Position numbers and translations under genes: made by a program | The notes under the pieces: model-generated | The model's input: only the letters and a program-made list of their open reading frames with translations | Told to the model about the DNA's origin: nothing | Databases searched by the model: none | DNA from: JAKRSE01 sp943369295 | Lineage (GTDB): Bacteria > Armatimonadota > Fimbriimonadia > Fimbriimonadales > Fimbriimonadaceae | DNA length: 64,000 bases | Assembly: GCA_943369295.1 (NCBI GenBank) | Contig: CALRMU020000001.1 | Coordinates: forward strand, 682,001-746,000 | Direction of reading: 5' to 3' | Shown: positions 10,801-18,928 of the stretch, piece after piece | Numbering within the stretch: the first letter of the stretch is position 1 | How the letters are laid out: each line of letters opens with the position of its first letter

Positions 10801-13800
10801 TGGCTATACCCAGATTCAGCAGGGTCTGCTTGATGGCACCATGACGAACGCAGACGTGGTCAACATCGCCACGAACGAAAGTGTTAACAGAAGAACCGTA
10901 GAGTACGGCGAAACCCTGTATCTCTTGGTTCATAGCCTGCCGACCATTTCGTCTGGTGACTACAGCATCGAACTCATCATGAGCTCGACAAATGGTCCTG
11001 CCACAGTTCGCCGCCAAGTTCCCATCAGGCCAATCAGCCCGACGATCGGAACCGGCCCGGATACAAGGCTCTGGATTGCTGTCTTCCCGCTGCTGCCCAA
11101 CTCAAATGGCCTGCCTCCTGGCACGCTCAACGTGAGGGTAAGGGCTATCGCCAGCCAGAATCGTCGTCTGACGTCACAGGAAGTTCTGCTTCCTTACACA
11201 GATACGACTCCTCTGACTGACGGAAATCTTAGAATCTCTAATCCGCTTGCGATTGAGTTCCCACGAAGCGATGCCTTGACGGGGCTTCTCGGCAGTCGGG
11301 TGGGTGCGACGACAGATGCCTACAATGCTCGAGCTGCTGAAAATGGCTCTGGCGGAGTGGACACTGGCACGGTTCCTGGTCCCCGACCAGAATCCGAACC
11401 CACTGTGGTTCTGCCTGGCGGCTACTTCGGCCCCGATAACACGTCAACCGGCGACCTGGTCCCCCATTCAACTGCTGGAAATCAGCGGATGAATATCGTG
11501 GACCGCAGCCTCAGCTTCCTCATCTTCGGTCCAAACCGAGGTCTGCCCAACGTTCGCATGGCCGGAAACGATCTTCAGTTCCAGGTCTTGAACGGTGGTT
11601 TGCTGACCCCGACACGAAACACCTACAAGCCGCTCAGCTTGAACGGTGTTTCCTATCCCAACTTTGAGGATCTTCCCAGCGCCTTCCCGAACCGAAGCTT
11701 GGATTACCCAGATTTGGCTCGAAGCGCCCTTGCTGCTGCAAAGACTCGTCTGAGCAGAACCGAGAACCCGCTTTACGATGGCGTTACCTTGGTGCCCCCA
11801 ACTGCGGCAGACACCGACCTGACGACTTACCGAACTGCGGCTGGCTTCGACACTCAGCTTGTCAGAACCCTGGCTCCTACTCCGGTGGATGTCTCAATCC
11901 AGATTCCTCGCTATCAGCCTGCGTCTGGTCCGGCCAACCTGCCTGCGGGTGCTCGCCCAGGATACAGAGGCGTGGCTCAGGTCTTCCTTGACACCAACAA
12001 CTCGGTTCCTGGATTCGATTCCAGCGATGCTCATCGAAGGGTGGCTCTCGGACTGAGAGTGGCCCCAGATGAAAGGCTTCGTGTCGGCACTCCGGTTCTG
12101 GACTTCGGTTCACTTCCTGGCGGCGCAGGCTATAACGGAGGCTCGACTCTTGGTGGTCCTGGCGGAAGGGGCGTGGCTGAACCGGGCATCGGTGCCTACC
12201 TTCCGGCAAACAACGAGTTTGCCGAGCAGTTCAGAGCTTTCCCCGTCTTCAACGAGGGCAACGTCAACCTGCTCAATGTCAGGCTCGGCCGCGCAGAGAG
12301 GCTTCCTAGCAACTCTGTTCTGCCATTCAGGCTTAATCTTCAAGGCGGTTCATCGGCTGCTTGGCTGCATCCGGCACGAGCCGCAATCTCCGATATTGAT
12401 CCTAGCTTCAGCCCACTGCGAGTCATTGACCCCGTCGGATTTGGCCGAGTCTTTGTACAAAAAGCCCGACCAGGCGACTTGGTTCCTACCAGGCTAAGCA
12501 CTAACCCTGTGCGAAGGTCAAACGGAAATCTTGGCGTGGCGGCTGGTTCACTGCTCGATCCAATCCTCTTCCCAACCGGCGATGCCAAGGTTGGACTGGT
12601 GGTGCCCCCAGGCGCACCCGCCGGTCAGTACCGAGGCACTCTTTATGTCATGGAGGATGATCAGGCGGAAGGAATTCTTGGTTCACGATTCGTTGGCCAG
12701 CCAACGTCTCCCACGACAATTGAGAGCTACAGCGACCCCGGTCTGACTTTGAACTTCAATGTCAGAGAAAGCAGGCTGACTAATAGACCAACCAAGTTCA
12801 GCGCCCCCATGGTGGATAACCTTGTTACGGGCACCGAGAACTTCGCTTGGTCAAACTCTCAGCCCAGCATCGCCCGAAGATCCGATGGTGGCAGCATTGC
12901 CTTGGCCTTCACTTCAAACAGGCTGGATAGCACAGGTCTTCCTGGCTTCTTGGCTAGGCTGCGAGGTGCCGCGGATACTGCCGAGCAGAATCGCTGGAGG
13001 GTCTACTTGGCTACTCTTAGCCGGCAGGATCCTGCCAGTTTCCCGACAGGCTTCGCTTCGAGGATTCAGAGTCAGCTTAACTTCCGACCAGATGCTTCTG
13101 GTGAAAGGTGGTTCAGACAAGAGACTGTCTTCCCCGATGCGGCTGTCGCCAACCCAGAAAACAGCTTCAGTCTGCCTGCAGGCTGGACTATCGATCCCGC
13201 TTCAATGGCTTTCTCGTCTCCTGCTCTTCCGAGCAGCGGATTCATGGATGCATTGAGCCCAGCGCAGGGAACAAACCCCTACATCTTGGATCGTGGCTTC
13301 ACTTACATCGCCTTCCTTGGAACGGCGAAGGCTGTGGACGGGAATGGCAACTCGAGGGAAGTCTCCCAGATCTTCCTCAGCCGGTTCTCTATGTCCGATT
13401 CGGGCGCGGTGACAATCGAACCCGTGACTGGCGGCAACAGACTCCTGGCTGTCCCTGGTGATCCATTTGTTCGAAAGTCTGCTCCCAGCCTAACTCAGAA
13501 TGGAGTTGTTGGGCACGTGACCTACACTGCCTTCGCAGGCAATCTTGGTCAGCCCATGGTGACCACCTTCACAGGTGCAAGCTTCTCAACACCTTCTGCC
13601 TTTAGGACTGCCGGCTTTGACACGGTGGGTTCGCCCTCCAGCGTCCTTCGCCTTAACCAGCAGGGCTTTGTTGCTGCCAACCAGCAGTCCAGGCTTGATA
13701 CGGTCTTCCCCGCACGACGTCGTGGAAAGTCGAACAGCGAAGTCTTCCTGACTGGGATGACATCCAGCATCAACGGATCCTTCAGCACCAGAGGCCAGCA

Positions 13801-14851
13801 GTACTTCCTCAATCGAGTCGATGAACTCACTCGTGACAGCACGACTGGCACTTACTGGGCTCCTGGCGCTGCCTGGAGAACTGGGGCCAGTGACCTGGAT
13901 TACCCAGGCGGCGGCTCAGTCATTGACCTCTTCATTCTGGATTCAGCCGGATTCCGGTCGATTTTGAATAAGGACACGATGAATTACGACTCGGGAACAG
14001 GAATCCTTACCGGAAGCACGACTTTGGGTGGAAGGGCAGCCTTGGACACCAGAACTGGATTCGTCCGGTTTACTGGAGTGGTTCTGCCAGCCTCAGGAAG
14101 GATTTTTGTTCAATACTCTCCGGCCTGTCTGTCAATTGGAACGGCGCCAGACGCTAACTACCGATCGGTCAGCATGGTTTGGGATGCACGATTCCCGAAC
14201 GTGGACGATGGTGCCGGTCTCAGCGACCTTGTGATTTCGGACGAGTTGGCCTACTGGCACACCTCGACCCATGGTCCGGTCGGACTGACGGATCGTCCTC
14301 GAGGCGACCGAATGGTCCTGGCTCTGAGCCGCACGTCAGGTGATGGCACTCAGACAGCGAGGCCCTACCTCAGTGCACTGCGCTACGGAGTTCAGCTCTC
14401 AGCCGGAGTCCTGACCAGTCAGAACGCCTCTGACTTCGGTCTGGTTGCCAACGGATCCTTCCTGATCACCAACTGGGGCGGAGTCCCTGCTGACGAGCAG
14501 TTCTATCAGATCGATCCGATCAGCGGAAGGGTTTACTTCCTCAATTCGGCTGAAGGCAGAACTGTGACGATTCGGTACCAGGCTGTTGATGCCTCAGGCC
14601 GAAGCATTGGTCAGCGAATCGAGACTGTGACGATTCAGCTCTATCCTGAGATTGATGAACAGCCGATTCCGATCGAACAGGCTGCCAACGAATCTGGACT
14701 CAGCATTGCTCTTGAGCATTCTGTAGCCGGTCTCGGAAGCAGACCCGTCAGTGGATACTGGACCGTTTGGTCTTCGACTCGAGGCGGATCCACCGATCTC
14801 TTCTTCCAGTCGCTGATGCCGCGGTTCCAGCCCGCTCCCCCTGCAAGGTAA
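7862..14851 (+). CDS. giant secreted propeller and beta-sandwich protein, T4P-linked
   Basis: About 2329 residues are read from the ATG at 7862. A TTG at 7814 is in frame but overlaps the previous gene and puts 16 polar residues before the signal peptide, so 7862 is preferred. The N-terminus (GLLVALMGVVGVGAFVAFAQ) is a signal peptide or membrane anchor. Two beta-sandwich regions follow, around GEGYRVSLSIPLGP and GSYRVQVYIPSGNTRP, each ending with a 'trp/arg near ADxxR' pattern; they resemble golvesin C-terminal-like domains. PQQ-like blades come next (GRIYAVDAVGD, GRIYALDVEG, FLYVLDAAGD, TLYAFNGND). The C-terminal 1000 residues are beta-rich and unrecognised. A strong terminator lies 14 bases after the stop, closing the operon. 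Role unknown; surface or pilus-tip adhesion is inferred from context. Confidence 0.55.
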   Translation: MKMASGRVGLLVALMGVVGVGAFVAFAQDFKGFRSTSARSGLPTVSSSTPGTSTPVDYNDAGRAFLRWWNPTRTVRNNLDNDQTYPAVGTSPGGITSQNPAASWSDPASLNLPILAFNFFQAAGISQPYRLTKAVAQTAATTDPRSGATRVYSWTFTDLVPGEGYRVSLSIPLGPTQASIGAINVGDFPQRFYVADVQGDVNGTDVEVIDTFSVGGGFVRLGNEGQATEKVFVPNGAGSLTINLYNTVPRDSQGTFLDPDALPGIQWVYADAARLERVSSTTGGMSAQPITMELDGTTAPAPSAQKHRTLAARNETLNSGRLLRQVNLANISSYLYNGATADAGETVRQNLAWSWPVDRPRGNSGGEATRYAVERENWIFGPVAGNERHTFRSQQDNNFSQVTTAGGGFISSNDGASAGFFGGDYLLASSVNGASAASATAEVRYEANVPNGSYRVQVYIPSGNTRPNMASRVIYELYAGATLLDTFEIDQRNAGWITPLGQPAAGYDQTTASGPLMLRVTNVDMAGAGTSIIADGIRWFAPADLSVTSTPVAETTDVAVSVGNTQNRDVVILPTEDGRIYAVDAVGDSSTGDAPQTFWSWPSDNPATDPNRVLTQDGQSTELPTGFNSSSGLIQTVGGRSVYYIASENGRIYALDVEGRGDGTTERVWSWPNDYNPTDPLAVRQAPEPGQASSVTFGEFNGTPALYVLTGSGFLYVLDAAGDAATRTTTVLFTRDLVAEPFTTTPIYDNGVLYVNYVARGTSNGRVMAISGVDGSTIWTSAEVYSTFGRSGMVLVPGAQITGAGPNANQDALFVADQAGRISNLNPADGVLRWNSTEVTSGASGGLGFTYLTVRNNGGLLENEIPAVLVPTNGGSLVALYADGTINSRGTRRVWQYNLERGPVTSPATGGWRTSDLLSWIYVGDADGTLYAFNGNDNINPGVITPGEVPGSEEVVENDPEFADLDGIINASNFRSLSPDGYTQIQQGLLDGTMTNADVVNIATNESVNRRTVEYGETLYLLVHSLPTISSGDYSIELIMSSTNGPATVRRQVPIRPISPTIGTGPDTRLWIAVFPLLPNSNGLPPGTLNVRVRAIASQNRRLTSQEVLLPYTDTTPLTDGNLRISNPLAIEFPRSDALTGLLGSRVGATTDAYNARAAENGSGGVDTGTVPGPRPESEPTVVLPGGYFGPDNTSTGDLVPHSTAGNQRMNIVDRSLSFLIFGPNRGLPNVRMAGNDLQFQVLNGGLLTPTRNTYKPLSLNGVSYPNFEDLPSAFPNRSLDYPDLARSALAAAKTRLSRTENPLYDGVTLVPPTAADTDLTTYRTAAGFDTQLVRTLAPTPVDVSIQIPRYQPASGPANLPAGARPGYRGVAQVFLDTNNSVPGFDSSDAHRRVALGLRVAPDERLRVGTPVLDFGSLPGGAGYNGGSTLGGPGGRGVAEPGIGAYLPANNEFAEQFRAFPVFNEGNVNLLNVRLGRAERLPSNSVLPFRLNLQGGSSAAWLHPARAAISDIDPSFSPLRVIDPVGFGRVFVQKARPGDLVPTRLSTNPVRRSNGNLGVAAGSLLDPILFPTGDAKVGLVVPPGAPAGQYRGTLYVMEDDQAEGILGSRFVGQPTSPTTIESYSDPGLTLNFNVRESRLTNRPTKFSAPMVDNLVTGTENFAWSNSQPSIARRSDGGSIALAFTSNRLDSTGLPGFLARLRGAADTAEQNRWRVYLATLSRQDPASFPTGFASRIQSQLNFRPDASGERWFRQETVFPDAAVANPENSFSLPAGWTIDPASMAFSSPALPSSGFMDALSPAQGTNPYILDRGFTYIAFLGTAKAVDGNGNSREVSQIFLSRFSMSDSGAVTIEPVTGGNRLLAVPGDPFVRKSAPSLTQNGVVGHVTYTAFAGNLGQPMVTTFTGASFSTPSAFRTAGFDTVGSPSSVLRLNQQGFVAANQQSRLDTVFPARRRGKSNSEVFLTGMTSSINGSFSTRGQQYFLNRVDELTRDSTTGTYWAPGAAWRTGASDLDYPGGGSVIDLFILDSAGFRSILNKDTMNYDSGTGILTGSTTLGGRAALDTRTGFVRFTGVVLPASGRIFVQYSPACLSIGTAPDANYRSVSMVWDARFPNVDDGAGLSDLVISDELAYWHTSTHGPVGLTDRPRGDRMVLALSRTSGDGTQTARPYLSALRYGVQLSAGVLTSQNASDFGLVANGSFLITNWGGVPADEQFYQIDPISGRVYFLNSAEGRTVTIRYQAVDASGRSIGQRIETVTIQLYPEIDEQPIPIEQAANESGLSIALEHSVAGLGSRPVSGYWTVWSSTRGGSTDLFFQSLMPRFQPAPPAR

Positions 14852-14864
14852 GGGGAAGCTTCTC

Positions 14865-14904
14865 AAAAAAGGGCCTTCTCTTAACAGAGGAGGCCCTTTT
14901 TTTG
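14865..14904 (+). terminator. intrinsic terminator closing the giant-protein operon
   Basis: The stem AAAGGGCCTTCTC pairs with GAGGAGGCCCTTT around a short loop and is followed by a run of seven or more T. It starts 14 bases after the stop at 14851 and separates the giant-protein operon from the pilM operon. Confidence 0.88.
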
Positions 14905-14988
14905 TCACTTGTGCAAATCAAAGACAAAAGAATGAAACCAAGTTCACAAGAAACTGCGTCCATAGGGTGGTGCAAGGGCTGTCGCAGG

Positions 14989-15018
14989 TTGACACTCCCT
15001 ATGCAACGATGCTAACAT
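14989..15018 (+). promoter_or_regulatory. candidate sigma-70 promoter of the pilM operon
   Basis: A perfect TTGACA at 14989-14994 is followed after 18 bases by TAACAT at 15013-15018, a 4/6 match to TATAAT. It lies in the only gap between the upstream terminator and pilM and implies a leader of about 30 bases. Confidence 0.55.
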
Positions 15019-15053
15019 GAAGGGGCTCTGGGCAAGGGCTTGGGCAGTCTGAT

Positions 15054-16274
15054 ATGGCGAAGAAATTGAGCAGTGCAATCGGTGTGGACCTCGGAAGCAG
15101 GTACATCAAGGTTGCGGAAGTCAAGCTTCAGGGCAGGCAGCCCGTGGTCACCGCTTTGGGAATTGCAGAAACTCCTGAAGGCGCTGTTGACCATATGGGT
15201 GTCCACGACCCCAAAGCTGTCGGCGCTGTACTGAAGCAGCTGATGGCATCCTCCGGTTGCAGTTCCGGCGATGTTGTCCTTTCCCTCTCTGGTCAGGGAT
15301 CCGTTTTGGTTCGCACTCTTGAAGTGCCCACGATGAACGACGGAGAACTGAAGCAGCACATGGATTGGGAAATCACCCGAAACATTCCTTTCAGTGAAAG
15401 CACTGTTGTCAGTGACTACAAGGCTTTTCCGCCAGATTCCCCCAGCGCCCAGAACATGGACGTGGTCATGGCCATCGCTCCCCAGTCAGTCGTCGACATG
15501 ATGGTGGACCTGATTAAGTCTTCTGGCAAAAAAGCTGGAGCTTTTGATGTGGAACCGCTCGGATTGGCCCGATGTCTTAAGGTGGGCTACGATTCTGAGC
15601 TGGCAGGCAAGACGGTCTGCGTGGTTGAAGTTGGCCACAAGACCACCGCAATCAATATTTACAAGGATGGTCGTCTGCTCATGCCAAGGCAGGTTCCGGT
15701 AGGCGGCGAAATGCTGACCCGCTCCCTTGCCGATGGCTTGGGTCTAAGCATTGCTGATGCAGAATCCATTAAGGTGACTCGCGCATTCATTCCAGACAGC
15801 GCGACTCAGCCAGCAGCGGCTGCCCCAACCCAGGCTTTCAACGCCTACAATCCTTTTGCAGAGTCGGCTCCGGCTGCCTACAATCCCTTCGCTGCTGAAG
15901 GTGATGCAGCCCCGGCTGCACCGGCTGATGTTCCCGCTCCAGTTTCTTCGGCGCCTACTGAAGATCCTGAAGTCCTTCGAATCTATTCTGCAATGGCCCC
16001 TGTCATTGAAGAGCTGATGCAGGAAGTTCGCCGCTCCGTGGATTATTTCCGCAGCAAGGGTGGAGACGTGGACGAGATTCTTCTTACAGGCGGTGGATGC
16101 AAGCTGAAGGGCTTGGACCGCTACCTGGCAACAATGCTTGGAGTCAACACCAGGCTAATGGACCCCCTGCAGGGTGTTACCGTGAGCGCACGGAAGGCCG
16201 ATCCTGCCATGATTGACCAGACGCGACAGGATTTCGTCGTGGCGGTAGGCAATGGCCTGCACGTCGCCTTCTAG
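15054..16274 (+). CDS. pilM: type IV pilus assembly protein PilM
   Basis: PilM is an actin-like ATP-binding protein on the cytoplasmic side of the T4P alignment complex; it binds the N-terminal tail of PilN. The 406-residue protein has the family start (IGVDLGSRYIKVAEV, residues 9-23), the second phosphate motif (VEVGHKTTAINI, about 191-202) and the adenosine motif (LLTGGGCKLKG, about 343-353). Between residues about 247 and 303 is an Ala/Pro-rich insert with two copies of AYNPFAE-like sequence that PilM does not normally have; it sits between conserved core segments and so should loop out. It is first gene of the operon and is followed after 9 bases by pilN. Identification is firm. Confidence 0.95.
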   Translation: MAKKLSSAIGVDLGSRYIKVAEVKLQGRQPVVTALGIAETPEGAVDHMGVHDPKAVGAVLKQLMASSGCSSGDVVLSLSGQGSVLVRTLEVPTMNDGELKQHMDWEITRNIPFSESTVVSDYKAFPPDSPSAQNMDVVMAIAPQSVVDMMVDLIKSSGKKAGAFDVEPLGLARCLKVGYDSELAGKTVCVVEVGHKTTAINIYKDGRLLMPRQVPVGGEMLTRSLADGLGLSIADAESIKVTRAFIPDSATQPAAAAPTQAFNAYNPFAESAPAAYNPFAAEGDAAPAAPADVPAPVSSAPTEDPEVLRIYSAMAPVIEELMQEVRRSVDYFRSKGGDVDEILLTGGGCKLKGLDRYLATMLGVNTRLMDPLQGVTVSARKADPAMIDQTRQDFVVAVGNGLHVAF

Positions 16275-16283
16275 GAAGGACAC

Positions 16284-17171
16284 ATGAAGCTTAATCTTCT
16301 GCCGACCTATGTCTCTAAAGAGGGACAGCAGCGAGCCTTTATTGTCTTGGCTGTGCTCGTTCTGCTGCTTTCCATCGGTGGAGCAGCCATGATGATCGTT
16401 CTCTCAGGACAGAGAGAGGCTGCGGCTCTTCAGGCCGCTAACGATGAATCTCTCCGATCTCGCTATGCACAGGCCGTTGCCTATGCTCAGCGGGCAGATC
16501 AGGATATTCAACTCGCTGTCGATGCTGATAAGCATGTAAAGCTCGCTCAGGCAATGCAGGAGCACAACACAGACTATCTGAAGCTTTACAACACAGTTTT
16601 TGACTACGTTCCCTCTTTCATGAGGGTTCGAAGCATTTCGGCTGCGCCAAGCAGTGCGGATACCGTCACCGTCACTCTCAACGGCATCATTGAAACCTAT
16701 CAGCAGTACGCTGATTCAGTGATGGCCCTGCTGAGAATTCCCGGCTGCGTAAACGTGGTTCGTTCTGGCTACACAGTCAATGATCGCTACGTTCCCAATT
16801 TGTCAGAAGAGGACCAGATCGGATCTGCAATTCTTCCTGGCGAAACAAACCTTCCTTCTGATCCGCAGTTGAGGTGGGAAGAGATCATTAATCGAGCCTC
16901 CAACGCTCCAGATCCTCTGGCATTCCAAAACGTCGATGGATTTGGATCTGCAGAAACTGACCGCGGTGTCATGCCGGGCAAGTCTGAAGTTACTTTCACG
17001 ATTACGATCACTGGAATGGACGTGATGGCTCCAGATCCCAGGGCAACTATTATGTCCAGAGGCGCCGCTGGCGCTGCTGGTGCTGTCGCTGGTTTCCCTG
17101 GCGCACCAGGAGTTCCGGCTGCACCCGCAGGTGGACGTGGTGGCGTGACAGAGGATGGCGAGGACCGCTAA
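16284..17171 (+). CDS. pilN: type IV pilus inner-membrane protein PilN
   Basis: PilN is a bitopic inner-membrane protein that links PilM to PilO. The cytoplasmic tail begins MKLNLLPTY, matching the NLLP motif that docks into PilM, and is followed by one membrane helix (residues about 18-41) and a periplasmic domain of coiled coil plus ferredoxin-like fold. A GAAGGA ribosome site sits just before the ATG. The last 35 residues are an Ala/Gly/Pro tail (GAAGAVAGFPGAPGVP and on), which most PilN proteins lack; at 295 residues the protein is longer than the usual about 200. Confidence 0.9.
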   Translation: MKLNLLPTYVSKEGQQRAFIVLAVLVLLLSIGGAAMMIVLSGQREAAALQAANDESLRSRYAQAVAYAQRADQDIQLAVDADKHVKLAQAMQEHNTDYLKLYNTVFDYVPSFMRVRSISAAPSSADTVTVTLNGIIETYQQYADSVMALLRIPGCVNVVRSGYTVNDRYVPNLSEEDQIGSAILPGETNLPSDPQLRWEEIINRASNAPDPLAFQNVDGFGSAETDRGVMPGKSEVTFTITITGMDVMAPDPRATIMSRGAAGAAGAVAGFPGAPGVPAAPAGGRGGVTEDGEDR

Positions 17172-17195
17172 GCAAAAGGATAAAGGAGAAAGAAG

Positions 17196-18035
17196 ATGAA
17201 ACTATTTTCTGGTTGGGTTTGGCTTGTCCTGTCGGTCGCCATTTCCTTGGTTATCCTGAGCTACGCGCTCTTCATGTGGTGGATCCCCAAAAATGCCTAC
17301 GCGGCACAGCTTGATGATTACACTCAGAAGCTGACCACGGAAGCCAACAAGCTTCCTAGAGCACAGGCTAAGCTGAAGAAGGCGCAGGAAGACGTTCAGA
17401 AGAAGGCTCAAGAGTGGCAGGCTGTCGTTGCACAGAAAACTCCTCCCGAGTCTCTTGCTGGTGGTGGAATTGACCTGAGTGTCAATCCCTACCAGTTGAC
17501 CGTCGATGCAAGGAAGTTTAGAGATTCAGTTCAAAGAGCAGTTAACTCCCAGGTGAGAAAGGGTGGCATCACAGTGGTCTCTGCACCAGAGGTTCCAACA
17601 CCAACTGATGATCCTGGAACGATCCTGGCTGACTTCTTCAACTATCCGGCTGCAAGATTTCCTGTGTGCGTATTTGAACTTGGGGAGATCACTGTCCGAG
17701 GCAACTACTCGCAGATTTCCAACCACATTTCTGGCTGGTCTGCTATGCCAGATTACTTGGCTGTCGCCAGTGGCCTAACTCTCAGCGGCACTAGCCCAGA
17801 GTTGACGGCTTCTTACAACCTCGTCGTTGTTGCCTTCCTTAAGGGAGAGCAGATGTCAGTGCCAGTTCCATCCGGAGCAGCTCCTGGAGGTCCCACGGCA
17901 ATGGCCGGTGCTCCAGCGGCTGGCGGAATGCCTCCAAGAGGGGCAGCGCCTCAAGGACCACCTCCCGGGGTCCCAGGAGGATCTGGTGGTCCACAAGGTG
18001 GACAGAGAGCGCCGCAAGGAGGTCCAGGAAGATGA
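17196..18035 (+). CDS. pilO: type IV pilus inner-membrane protein PilO
   Basis: PilO partners PilN in the periplasmic alignment complex. The 279-residue protein has a short cytoplasmic start, one membrane helix (residues about 7-30), a Lys/Ala/Gln-rich coiled coil (about 36-80) and a C-terminal fold that includes FELGEITVRGNYSQISNHI, characteristic of PilO. A clear AGGAG ribosome site precedes the start. The last 55 residues are Gly/Pro-rich (MPPRGAAPQGPPPGVPGG). The stop overlaps the next start (ATGA), and the DNA of the tail also supplies that gene's purine-rich ribosome site. Confidence 0.88.
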   Translation: MKLFSGWVWLVLSVAISLVILSYALFMWWIPKNAYAAQLDDYTQKLTTEANKLPRAQAKLKKAQEDVQKKAQEWQAVVAQKTPPESLAGGGIDLSVNPYQLTVDARKFRDSVQRAVNSQVRKGGITVVSAPEVPTPTDDPGTILADFFNYPAARFPVCVFELGEITVRGNYSQISNHISGWSAMPDYLAVASGLTLSGTSPELTASYNLVVVAFLKGEQMSVPVPSGAAPGGPTAMAGAPAAGGMPPRGAAPQGPPPGVPGGSGGPQGGQRAPQGGPGR

Positions 18036-18844
18036 ACCTGAACGATTCTAAGAAGAAAGTTGCTTTGTACGGAACACTCTGTCTGCTGGCATTCGCTGCA
18101 GTCGGATGTGCTCCAACCTTTACAACCGTTTCGACCCCATCCGCTGGCACTATTCCGGCCAAAGATGCTGTGCCCTTGAAGGTCTCTGCTGAAGCTGGCA
18201 TTCCGCTCGCTGCTCCAGCCGCTGCGGTTGCAGCAGCTCCGACAGCCGGTGCAGCTGGTGCTGTTCCTGGCGCCGGGGCAACGGCAGGTGCGCCAGCCGC
18301 ACCGGCAGGCCCTGATATCTTTACCCTTGCACGAGCATCGAGTTTCGGTGCCAGATCAAATCCTTTTGCTCTGCTGGGAAGCGAGCTCGCATTTGATCGA
18401 AATCAGACGGCCGCTCGAATCATTGATGAAACTGGCGGTTTCCGGTCGGACTTTACTCCCCAACCCGATGTCGAAGAAGAATCGGTTAAGGAGCAGGTTG
18501 AGTATCCAAACTGGAGGCTTGCTGGAGTCATCGTTGGTGATGCAGTTATCGCCCTTCTTGATATGGGAACTCGTGTTGTTGAAATCAGACCCGGCGCTCC
18601 TGTAACCGAAACGGAATGGATCTGCATTTCGATTGATAACGACTCAGCGGTTCTCCGACATCGAAGAGATGTGACACCTAAGGAAGTCACCATCTACCTT
18701 GCAGCCCAGCTCTTTGGAGCCCCTGCTGGTGGTGGCGCCGGTGCCGGTGGTCCTCAGGGTGGTGGCTTCGGTCCCCCCGCTGGTGGCGGAAGGCCTGGTG
18801 GAGATCGATCGCCCGATGACGGTGGTGGAAGCCTTGACAAGTAA
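18032..18844 (+). CDS. PilP-like lipoprotein of the T4P alignment complex
   Basis: The 270-residue protein has a lipoprotein signal ending in AAVGC, with Cys26 as the likely lipidated residue. An Ala/Pro/Gly linker follows, then a compact domain around YPNWRLAGVIVGDAVIALLDMG and VVEIRPGAPVTETEWICISI, which has the 'value bound to a mature outer-membrane gate' beta pattern of PilP/GspC HR domains. The tail is Gly-rich (GAGAGGPQGGGFGPPAGGG). Size, lipidation and position between pilO and the secretin all fit PilP, which connects PilN/O to PilQ, but direct sequence similarity is weak, so the assignment rests mostly on gene order. Confidence 0.65.
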   Translation: MNLNDSKKKVALYGTLCLLAFAAVGCAPTFTTVSTPSAGTIPAKDAVPLKVSAEAGIPLAAPAAAVAAAPTAGAAGAVPGAGATAGAPAAPAGPDIFTLARASSFGARSNPFALLGSELAFDRNQTAARIIDETGGFRSDFTPQPDVEEESVKEQVEYPNWRLAGVIVGDAVIALLDMGTRVVEIRPGAPVTETEWICISIDNDSAVLRHRRDVTPKEVTIYLAAQLFGAPAGGGAGAGGPQGGGFGPPAGGGRPGGDRSPDDGGGSLDK

Positions 18845-18928
18845 GGCAGCACCTCAGTCGAAAATTTATAGTCAAGCAAAACGACACGTTTGTCAGTCAA
18901 AATCGTCAACACACTGTAGGAGTAAGAA

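Noticed and set aside
9506..11017. A 503-residue open frame on the minus strand
   Set aside because: It lies wholly inside the giant propeller gene, is rich in Ser/Arg/Ile without any domain pattern, and has no ribosome site; it is a shadow of codon bias.
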